The notes under the pieces were generated by a model, which was not told the DNA's origin, ran no database searches, and saw only the letters and a list, made by a program, of their open reading frames with translations. Positions 57,207-64,000 of a stretch of DNA of 64,000 nucleotides are shown here, in pieces. Source of the stretch: Lachnoclostridium sp. UBA5725 (GTDB lineage Bacteria; Bacillota; Clostridia; Lachnospirales; Lachnospiraceae); contig DIGJ01000027.1 in the NCBI GenBank assembly GCA_002419585.1, positions 49,318-113,317 on the forward strand. Reading direction: 5' to 3'. Every line of letters starts with the position of its first letter. The stretch's first letter is position 1. A program made the position numbers and the translations under genes.

Positions 57207-59354
57207 TTATCTCTTTTTGCTTTTTGCAAATTTTGTTCGAAAGAAAAAGTACACCGTTCCAGAAATACATACAGAGGAGAATGCACCAGCAAGAATACCC
57301 GCCATCAAAGGAATTGCAAATTCTCGAACAGAATCAACACCTAAGATTGCTAACATAACTACCATGATCAGGGTTGTTATGGTTGTATTCACACTTCTTG
57401 AGAACGTATCAGTAATACTCTTATTTACAATCTCTGCAAGTGCTTCTTTACTTCTAGCACCTCCCATGTTCTCGCGAACACGGTCAAATACTACAATCGT
57501 TGCATTGATGGAGTAACCTAAAATGGTAAGCATACATGCAATAAAGGTACTTCCTACCGAAATTCGAACGGCTGCATATACCATAAGAACAACGAATACA
57601 TCATTAATTAATGAGATTACCGCAGCTGCTCCAAATTTAAGATCCTTAAAACGAACCCAGATGTAAATTAGCATAAAGAAACATGCAACAATTACAGAAA
57701 GGATTGCATCGCTCTTCATTTCATTACTAACATTCGCACTAATGCTTTCTGTTTTAATGTTTGCGGCATCTACTGCAAAATCTTTTACTAATGCATCTTC
57801 TACTGTAGTTCTTTGGTCTAAGGTAAGTTCACCAGTTTTTACAATTAAAACATCTGCATTCTGAACTTTTGAAGTTTCCACGTTTGAACCAGCTACGCCC
57901 TGGAATACAGCTTCTACATCTTTTTGGGTGTCATCAGTCAATGCTTCATTAAAGGTGATTTCTGTTGATGTACCACCACGGAAGTCAAGACCATAATTAA
58001 GGATTTCTCCAATTTGAGCCTTATTAACAAAGAGCATTGCAATACCAAATCCTATCACTACGATTGCGATTACATATGTCTTTTTTACCATACCAATAAA
58101 GTTCCAAGTTTTTGTTTCTTTTTTGATACCATAAAGTTTTTCATTGTCACAACCTAAATTATAGAAGGCACGGAGTAAATGTTTTGTTACCGTTAATGCC
58201 GTAAACATAGACAAAATAACACCGATTGCAAGGGTTGTAGCAAATCCTTTCACGGTACCTGATCCCATAAAATAAAGAACAACAGCAGCAATAATTGTAG
58301 TTACGTTACTATCAATAATAGCAGACAATGCCTTGTCAAAACCTAACTTGATTGCAGACTGCACCGTTTTTCCTGTTCCAATTTCTTCTTTGATACGGGT
58401 AAATATAATTACGTTTGCATCGACTGCCATACCAATGGAAAGTATAATACCAGCTACACCAGGCAACGTTAATGTAACATTTAATACATTTAAAATAACC
58501 ATTTCAGCGGCTAGGTATAAAATCAATGCAATGCTGGCAACAAATCCAGGTACACGATATACTACTATCATAAATAAAATAACTAATATAAAACCAATAA
58601 TTCCAGCAAGTAAGCTTGTATTAATCGCTTCTAAACCAAGTTTCGCTCCTACTACATTAGAACGAACTTCATTTAACTGAAGTGGAAGCGCTCCAATACG
58701 GATAACAGAAGCTAATTCATTTGCTTCATCCATGGTTTCTTGTCCACTGATGATTGCAACACCATCAGAAATTGTAGTCGATACCACTGGTGCACTAATT
58801 GTTTTTTGATCATAAACAATTGCAATTTGTTTTCCAACATTTGCTGCCGTCGCTTGTGCAAATTTATCTTTACCACCTGCATTCAATGTCAGTTTTACTA
58901 CATATTCAGTCAGTCCAGTCGTCTGATTCTTTTGAGTTGTCGCTTCTGCTGTCTCAATATCAGATCCCTCAATTACTAGATTTCCTGACTCATCATAAAA
59001 ACCGATAGAGCCTGCTTTACCGAGCTGTTGTAAGATTTCATTTGCATCGGTAACACCAGGTATATCAACGTTGATACGGTTTGTCCCCTCTTTATAAACC
59101 TGTGCTTCTGTACTGTAATTTTCAGCACGTTTTTGCATTTTATAAACGGTATCATCCATTTCTTCTGCGGATGGATTGTCCTTGTCTGTTTCGTATGTAA
59201 TACTTACTCCACCAGCCAAATCCAAACCTAATCGAATGTTTTCGATGCTTCCTTTATGTCCTTTTCCAATACCAACAAGTGCCACATAGGAGCAAAGTGC
59301 AATTGCTGCAACCACGATAAGGACGGGTAGCCAGCCATTCTTTTTCTCTTTCAT
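57207..59354 (-). CDS. secDF: Fused protein-export membrane protein SecDF
   Basis: The 715-residue protein joins SecD (about 1-410) and SecF (about 420-715) in one chain, with about 12 membrane segments. SecD shows GLDLAGGVSITYE near residue 43 and GVAGIILSIGMAVDANVIIFTRIKEE near residue 305; SecF shows GLDFRGGTSTEITF near residue 460 and LTILGYSINATIVVFDRVREN near residue 612. It uses the proton or sodium gradient to pull exported proteins from the Sec channel. It lies just downstream of the SCIFF maturase, an arrangement conserved in clostridia. Confidence 0.96.
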   Translation of the reverse strand: MKEKKNGWLPVLIVVAAIALCSYVALVGIGKGHKGSIENIRLGLDLAGGVSITYETDKDNPSAEEMDDTVYKMQKRAENYSTEAQVYKEGTNRINVDIPGVTDANEILQQLGKAGSIGFYDESGNLVIEGSDIETAEATTQKNQTTGLTEYVVKLTLNAGGKDKFAQATAANVGKQIAIVYDQKTISAPVVSTTISDGVAIISGQETMDEANELASVIRIGALPLQLNEVRSNVVGAKLGLEAINTSLLAGIIGFILVILFMIVVYRVPGFVASIALILYLAAEMVILNVLNVTLTLPGVAGIILSIGMAVDANVIIFTRIKEEIGTGKTVQSAIKLGFDKALSAIIDSNVTTIIAAVVLYFMGSGTVKGFATTLAIGVILSMFTALTVTKHLLRAFYNLGCDNEKLYGIKKETKTWNFIGMVKKTYVIAIVVIGFGIAMLFVNKAQIGEILNYGLDFRGGTSTEITFNEALTDDTQKDVEAVFQGVAGSNVETSKVQNADVLIVKTGELTLDQRTTVEDALVKDFAVDAANIKTESISANVSNEMKSDAILSVIVACFFMLIYIWVRFKDLKFGAAAVISLINDVFVVLMVYAAVRISVGSTFIACMLTILGYSINATIVVFDRVRENMGGARSKEALAEIVNKSITDTFSRSVNTTITTLIMVVMLAILGVDSVREFAIPLMAGILAGAFSSVCISGTVYFFFRTKFAKSKKR

Positions 59355-59498
59355 TTCTTATTTTCTCCTTTTCTCTTACATATCTCACGCATGTCCAACT
59401 TGCTTTCATTGGACAAACATCCACGGAACATAATAACACAAATGCATAGATTTGTCACTATCATAAGTCTTTTTCTAGCGATAATACACAAAAAATAT

Positions 59499-60878
59499 TT
59501 ACTCACTTACCATGTCGTTTTCCGCTGCCTTAATCATGAGCGCACATTCCACTCTTTTCCTTTGTAATTCACAGCCAATATCATATGCATCATTAATATT
59601 TCCATGAAAATTATAAGAATTTGCTGCACATCCACCACTGCAATAATATTTTGCAAAACAGTCCTGACATTTTGGCTTGGAATACACATTGCACTGTTTA
59701 AAACAATCAATGATATCGGTGCGATTCATTCCATCAAATACATTACCCATGATAAATTCTTCATTACCAACAAATTGATGGCAAGGATAAAAATCACCCC
59801 AAGGAGTTACTGCTAAATATTCTGTCCCTGATCCACAGCCAGATAAACGTTTTGCAACGCATGGACCGCCTGTTAAGTCGATCATAAAATGGAAGAAATT
59901 GAAGTCTCGTCCTTCTTTTTTACGTTGAATCATTTCCTTCGCCAAGGTATCATATTCTTCACAAATAGTTGCAATGTCCTCTTCGGTAATTGCATAAGGC
60001 TCTTCTGGTTGTGAAACGACTGGTTCCACTGAAATCTGCTTAAATCCCAAATCTGCCAGATGAAGTACATCTTTGGAAAAATCAAGATTATGATGTGTAA
60101 ACGTTCCTCTTACATAATAATTGTTTTGATTTCTGCTTTCGGCTAACTTTTGGAACTTTGGCATGATCAACTCATAGCTTCCTTTATTGTTTCTGGTCGG
60201 TCTCATATAATCATGTACCTCTTTTCGACCATCTATACTTAGTACGACATTTGCCATTTCCTTATTTGCAAATTCCATAATATCGTCATTTAATAATACA
60301 CCATTTGTTGTTAAGGTAAAGCGGAATTTTTTATCATGATGCTTTTCCAATTCTCGTCCGTAAACAACCAATTGTTTTACGACATCGAAATTCATCAGTG
60401 GCTCACCACCAAAAAAGTCGACTTCCAAATTTCTACGGTTGCCAGAATTCTCAATCAGAAAATCTAAAGCCTTTTTACCGACTTCATAGGACATAAGTTC
60501 ACGATGTCCTTTGTATTCGCCTTCTTCTGCAAAGCAGTATCGACATTTTAGATTGCAGTCATGTGCAATATGTAGACATAATGCTTTTACTACGGTTTGT
60601 CTCTTTTTCACATCAAAAATATAATCCTTATAGATGTCTTCGGAGAATAAATTACCAGCCTCTTTTAACTCTTCAATTTCTTTGATAACCTCTTCGATTT
60701 CTTGCTGCGTAACACTATCTTTCTCATATTTTGAAAGCATCTGCTTTGTGATATCTTCTTTGTCTGTTGTTTGAAAAAGTGCGACGATATCATAGGTTAA
60801 TTCATCTACAACATGAACACATCCACTATTTACATCCAACACGATATTATATCCATTGTTTTTGTACTGATGTACCAC
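59499..60878 (-). CDS. scfB: SCIFF peptide maturase, radical-SAM/SPASM enzyme
   Basis: The 459-residue product is the thioether-forming maturase of the SCIFF peptide. The N-terminal PqqD-like recognition element (NIVLDVNSGCVHVVDELTYD) leads to the radical-SAM motif CNLKCRYC near residue 110. The C-terminal SPASM region has Cys in SGCGSGTEYLAVTPWGDFYPC and PKCQDCFAKYYCSGGC. It forms sulphur-to-carbon crosslinks on the SCIFF precursor, as shown for the homologues CteB/CteA. The precursor scfA lies upstream, separated by a terminator. Its place next to secDF suggests the product is exported, but no dedicated exporter is visible. Confidence 0.96.
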   Translation of the reverse strand: MVHQYKNNGYNIVLDVNSGCVHVVDELTYDIVALFQTTDKEDITKQMLSKYEKDSVTQQEIEEVIKEIEELKEAGNLFSEDIYKDYIFDVKKRQTVVKALCLHIAHDCNLKCRYCFAEEGEYKGHRELMSYEVGKKALDFLIENSGNRRNLEVDFFGGEPLMNFDVVKQLVVYGRELEKHHDKKFRFTLTTNGVLLNDDIMEFANKEMANVVLSIDGRKEVHDYMRPTRNNKGSYELIMPKFQKLAESRNQNNYYVRGTFTHHNLDFSKDVLHLADLGFKQISVEPVVSQPEEPYAITEEDIATICEEYDTLAKEMIQRKKEGRDFNFFHFMIDLTGGPCVAKRLSGCGSGTEYLAVTPWGDFYPCHQFVGNEEFIMGNVFDGMNRTDIIDCFKQCNVYSKPKCQDCFAKYYCSGGCAANSYNFHGNINDAYDIGCELQRKRVECALMIKAAENDMVSE

Positions 60879-60949
60879 TTTATTACTCCTTCCTATACTG
60901 ACATTTCTGTCATGTGCATGACCTACACGTTAAAACACGGTTCGCGTAC

Positions 60950-60984
60950 AAAAGAAGGGGCTGTTGCAAACCGCCCCTTCTTTT
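60950..60984 (-). terminator. Attenuator between scfA and scfB
   Basis: AAAAGAAGGGG and CCCCTTCTTTT pair (11 bp) around a loop with CTGTTGCAAACCG. Placed between precursor and maturase, it would give more precursor than enzyme, as usual in peptide operons. Confidence 0.75.
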
Positions 60985-61014
60985 CTAATCTATCATTGAT
61001 TAAATTTTCAATTA

Positions 61015-61155
61015 CTATTTGTTTTCGCAGCTTTGATTTCCTACTGTACATGATGTTTTGCAAGCTGACTGGCAAGATGTCTGGCATTCACCACATCCAC
61101 CTTTTTTCATGGATTCTTTTAAGTTTCTTGTATTTAATGTCTTAATGTGTTTCAT
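61015..61155 (-). CDS. scfA: SCIFF (six-cysteine) ranthipeptide precursor
   Basis: This 46-residue peptide is too short for most gene finders. It begins MKHIKTLNTRNLKESMKKGG and contains six Cys at residues 21, 24, 28, 32, 36 and 43 (pattern C-x2-C-x3-C-x3-C-x3-C-x6-C), exactly the SCIFF family. ScfB links some of the Cys sulphurs to neighbouring residues. An AAGGAGG ribosome site lies 8 bases upstream. It follows the TIGR04086 gene by 78 bp and precedes scfB across a terminator. The biological role of SCIFF is not settled; signalling has been proposed. Confidence 0.97.
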   Translation of the reverse strand: MKHIKTLNTRNLKESMKKGGCGECQTSCQSACKTSCTVGNQSCENK

Positions 61156-61233
61156 TCTATGTACCTCCTTTTCCAGTATTTCTTTACATACTAAAAAAGT
61201 ATATCACAATTTTCTTAAAATGAAAAGTGTTTT

Positions 61234-61587
61234 TTAACTTATCATTCCGCCAAGCGTACCACCTAATGTGCACATTGCCAAAACGGTTGCAACCATACCC
61301 GCCCGATCAAATAAAGATTGGCTTAAAATAATGGAAACCGCAAAAATAATACAAAAATACAATGCGCCGAGAAACGCTCCCCACAAGAAACGTCTGCTTT
61401 CTTCCGCCTTTCCAACTAGTATCCCTCCAATAAATGGAGAAAATATGTACGAAAATACGATACCGATCTTAATGACTCCTTCTGGTGGGCTAACCTTATA
61501 TAAAACAAGCGCCAATATCAGTAAAAAAATCCCCGTTATTATATAGGAAGCTAATAGTGCCATAAACATTCGTTTTACGCGCCTCAT
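61234..61587 (-). CDS. TIGR04086-family membrane protein
   Basis: The 117-residue product has four membrane segments: about 9-30, 40-60, 67-90 and 96-117. It contains SPFIGGILVGKAEESRRFLWGAFLGALYF, a block typical of TIGR04086, a family found next to SCIFF genes in clostridia. Function is unknown; the constant pairing with scfA/scfB suggests a related membrane role. The ATG is preceded by GAGGAGTAGGGA. Confidence 0.9.
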   Translation of the reverse strand: MRRVKRMFMALLASYIITGIFLLILALVLYKVSPPEGVIKIGIVFSYIFSPFIGGILVGKAEESRRFLWGAFLGALYFCIIFAVSIILSQSLFDRAGMVATVLAMCTLGGTLGGMIS

Positions 61588-61661
61588 TCCCTACTCCTCC
61601 TCATATACATGCTCTTTTTCTACTTTCAATATATTAGAGGGCAAGGATAAATATACATGTT

Positions 61662-62777
61662 TTATTGAATCAGAACACCTTTTACCGCTTTGCAAAAAGC
61701 ATCTGGATTGTCCATCATCAAACTATGTCCTGTATTCTCTACAAGTACGATCTTTTTTTCTGGTGCTTTAATTTTCTCCACATATTCTTCCATTAAGGAT
61801 ACTGGCGTTACATAATCCTGTGCACCTGATATATAGAACATAGGTACATCAAACTGGGTAGACTCTGTTCTCATATCAAGATCAAAGATGCAGTAATTCA
61901 TCAAAGGCTCCTCCAATTCAAATGCTTGTTTTGTATTGGACATCTTTTGAAACCACTGAAAATCTGTGAATAACATTTCTGGAGAAGTAATTCCCGCAAA
62001 AATCATAGAAGAATTCGATAGTGCTCCTTCATAATTTAAGTATTTTCTAGTCAGCATAATCATCTGCTCATAATTTTTTATGTCGAGATTCTCCACACTC
62101 GTTGCAGTAGAAAACGTTTGAAATACTTCCGAAAGCATTGTGGCATCTTCCTTTTTATTCTGTTTTATTGCTCTGCCTGCAGCTTCTTTTGTCGCAATCC
62201 GGTAACCTTCTAATCCATTTACAAACTGCCCCAATCCTACGTATGCTGTCACTTTTTCTGGGTGTTTTGCCACATACTCGGATCCTACTATCGTTCCCCA
62301 GGAATGCCCCATAATAATCACCTTTTCCTGTCCAAATCGGTTCGTCACATAATTGGTCAAATCATCCAAATCGGTTAGTAGCGTATCAATCGACAATTCA
62401 GAGGATGTTTGACTATCCTGATTTTTAAAATAGGTTCTTCCACAGCCTCTTTGATCCCAATTGACAATCGTGAACGCATCTTCTATCCCCGTCTGATAAT
62501 AGGTAGAAATATAGGTCATATTACTTCCCGGCCCACCGTGTAGAAATATTACAATCGGATTATTTACATCCTCTCCCCGAATTTGTATGTATTGCTCTAT
62601 GCCTCCAATGGAAACATAGCCGCTTTCTTGTATTCCATTTTCCGTCTTTATATCCGTCTGGTTTTTATGTACAGTTCTAACCCCTACTATTACCAAAACA
62701 AGGATAATAATAACTGTTAAAAGAATAATTCCCATCCACTTTAATATCTTTTTGACTCGTTTTCCAACCCTCTTCAT
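61662..62777 (-). CDS. Membrane-anchored alpha/beta hydrolase (S33, proline-iminopeptidase-like)
   Basis: The 371-residue product has a basic N-terminus and one membrane segment (about 12-34), then an alpha/beta hydrolase domain. FLHGGPGSNMT near residue 80 is the HGGPG oxyanion motif, GHSWGT near residue 158 the nucleophile elbow, and a C-terminal ENTGHSLM supplies the candidate catalytic His. Motifs match S33 prolyl aminopeptidases, but the outer location suggests a peptide or ester substrate outside the cell. GGAGGAAAAT precedes the ATG. It is a single gene. Confidence 0.85.
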   Translation of the reverse strand: MKRVGKRVKKILKWMGIILLTVIIILVLVIVGVRTVHKNQTDIKTENGIQESGYVSIGGIEQYIQIRGEDVNNPIVIFLHGGPGSNMTYISTYYQTGIEDAFTIVNWDQRGCGRTYFKNQDSQTSSELSIDTLLTDLDDLTNYVTNRFGQEKVIIMGHSWGTIVGSEYVAKHPEKVTAYVGLGQFVNGLEGYRIATKEAAGRAIKQNKKEDATMLSEVFQTFSTATSVENLDIKNYEQMIMLTRKYLNYEGALSNSSMIFAGITSPEMLFTDFQWFQKMSNTKQAFELEEPLMNYCIFDLDMRTESTQFDVPMFYISGAQDYVTPVSLMEEYVEKIKAPEKKIVLVENTGHSLMMDNPDAFCKAVKGVLIQ

Positions 62778-63068
62778 TATTTTCCTCCATCTAACTCATA
62801 TTTCAGACAATTCATTACTCCATATCCTAGCTTCCTATTATATTACAAATTCATCCTTATTAAAACAAGGCTAAACAAAAATGGAAAATCTATATATCGT
62901 ATTACTTTTTTGAAACTTCTATATTGGGCATACTTTAATCTTAATTCTATGGTATACTATTGAAATGATGTGAAGAATAAAACAACACATCGCTTACTAG
63001 GTTTATACCTTGCACTCCTTGGTGCATCCCAACATTGTATAAGACATGCGAAAGGAATGATAAGAATA

Positions 63069-63956
63069 ATGAAACAGATTGACTTACACGTGCACTCCAA
63101 TGCCTCTGACGGAACACTTTCCCCAAGTGAATTGGTACATTATGCGATAGAGAAAGAACTCGCCGCAATCGCATTGACCGATCATGATACGGTACTTGGT
63201 ATAAAAGAAGCCATGGAGACCGCTACTACTTTTCGTAATAAAGGAATTGATTTTTCCCTGATTCCAGGGGTTGAAATATCCGCAGGTTTTCGAAAAAGAG
63301 ACATCCATATTCTTGGACTCTTTGTAGATTACACCAATGCCTATTTATTAGCACAGTTAGATTGGGCTGTTAAAAACCGCGAAGCTAGAAATGAAAAAAT
63401 GGCTGAAAATTTAAGAAAAGCCGGTCTTTCCATTACTGTAGAGGAATTAAGACAAGAAGATCCAAAGGCAATTCTCACTCGCGCGCATTTTGCTAAATTA
63501 TTGTATAAAAAAGGATACGTAAAGAATGTTAAAGACGCCTTTACAAAATTTCTTGATGAGAATGGACCTTACTATGTAAATCGCGACTATATTTCGCCAG
63601 AAGGAGCAATTGCCTTAATAAAAGAAGCCGGAGGAATCCCCATTCTTGCCCATCCACTCCTTTACCATCTAAATGAAAGGGAAATTGATGCACTGGTTGG
63701 AAATCTAACAGAAGCCGGATTAGCTGGCATTGAAGCAATTTATGCAAACAATGTTAGCAATGATGAAGCATTTGCACGTTCTCTCGCTCGCAAATATAAC
63801 CTCTTAATTTCAGGAGGTTCTGATTTTCATGGTTCTATAAAGCCAGATATTGATTTAGGAAGTGGCCGTGGAAACCTAAAAGTGCCTGCTGAATTATTGG
63901 ACGCCATGCAGGAGTATCGCATAAAAAATCTGCTCGGTTCAAATCTGGTTTATTAG
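63069..63956 (+). CDS. PHP-domain phosphoesterase
   Basis: The 295-residue product has the four PHP motifs: DLHVHSNASDGT near residue 5, ALTDHDTV near residue 37, PGVEIS near residue 65 and late GGSDFHG near residue 260. HAHF and LAHP blocks lie between them. It resembles the TrpH/YciV family, which includes 3',5'-nucleotide bisphosphate phosphatases and 5'-3' exoribonuclease RNase AM. The ATG at 63069 is chosen because the family begins I/D-LH.H; the upstream 30-codon extension looks unrelated. AAAGGA lies 12 bases upstream. Confidence 0.88.
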   Translation: MKQIDLHVHSNASDGTLSPSELVHYAIEKELAAIALTDHDTVLGIKEAMETATTFRNKGIDFSLIPGVEISAGFRKRDIHILGLFVDYTNAYLLAQLDWAVKNREARNEKMAENLRKAGLSITVEELRQEDPKAILTRAHFAKLLYKKGYVKNVKDAFTKFLDENGPYYVNRDYISPEGAIALIKEAGGIPILAHPLLYHLNEREIDALVGNLTEAGLAGIEAIYANNVSNDEAFARSLARKYNLLISGGSDFHGSIKPDIDLGSGRGNLKVPAELLDAMQEYRIKNLLGSNLVY

Positions 63957-64000
63957 TGCAGGACGGACGCGGGGGCAATGTCGTCAACTTAAGGGTAAAT

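Overview
The window is AT-rich DNA from a low-GC Gram-positive anaerobe. Gene content points to a clostridium of the family Lachnospiraceae, in the broad neighbourhood of Lachnoclostridium phytofermentans: a SCIFF peptide with its radical-SAM maturase next to secDF, a CIRCE-controlled groESL operon, pyruvate phosphate dikinase, a single-chain glycyl-tRNA synthetase, and small families such as TIGR04086, TIGR01906, DUF1292 and DUF4179. The species assignment is inference. No tRNA, rRNA, CRISPR array or complete insertion sequence was seen. Most genes lie on the minus strand.

Layout. 1-5.4 kb: a membrane peptidase gene cut by the window edge, an AAC(3)-like acetyltransferase, then an FMN-riboswitch-controlled riboflavin operon (ribD-ribE-ribBA-ribH). 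5.4-10 kb is an accessory stretch: an acetyltransferase remnant, an ECF-type sigma factor with a DUF4179 protein, a creatininase-MerR operon that appears self-regulated through a 19-bp-spacer promoter, and an unknown membrane protein. 10-22 kb: ppdK, a two-gene unit of unknown function on the opposite strand, a 250-bp inverted-repeat element, then glyQS, recO, yqzL, era, an M16C peptidase and a HAD phosphatase. 22-27 kb: a TIGR01906 membrane protein and a phosphate-response unit (Na/Pi cotransporter, response regulator, histidine kinase) with a four-repeat PHO box. 27-33 kb: dCMP deaminase, amidase, guaB, a DUF6106 protein, an epimerase and a hydrolase-pyrophosphatase fusion, ending in a second long inverted repeat. 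33-44 kb: groL/groES, DUF1292, a MATE pump with a MarR regulator, glyA, purD-purN-purM and pyk.

44-53 kb holds the most unusual locus: six tightly coupled genes encoding two sugar-type ABC importer permeases, an HlyD-like adaptor, a two-TM MacB-like protein and two tandem lipoproteins that join a propeller-like domain to a solute-binding domain. There is no ATPase gene. 53-64 kb: an M24 aminopeptidase, recJ, secDF, the SCIFF maturase scfB, the 46-residue SCIFF precursor scfA, TIGR04086, an S33-type hydrolase and a PHP phosphoesterase.

How the parts work together. The rib operon is controlled by FMN through its leader. The phosphate unit senses and imports phosphate. scfA/scfB make a thioether-bridged peptide beside the Sec export motor. 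glyA and purM/N/D link one-carbon supply to purine synthesis, and ppdK and pyk act at the PEP/pyruvate node. The best candidates for undescribed biology are the hybrid ABC/HlyD/MacB operon, the two long hairpin elements between convergent genes, and the hydrolase-pyrophosphatase fusion.
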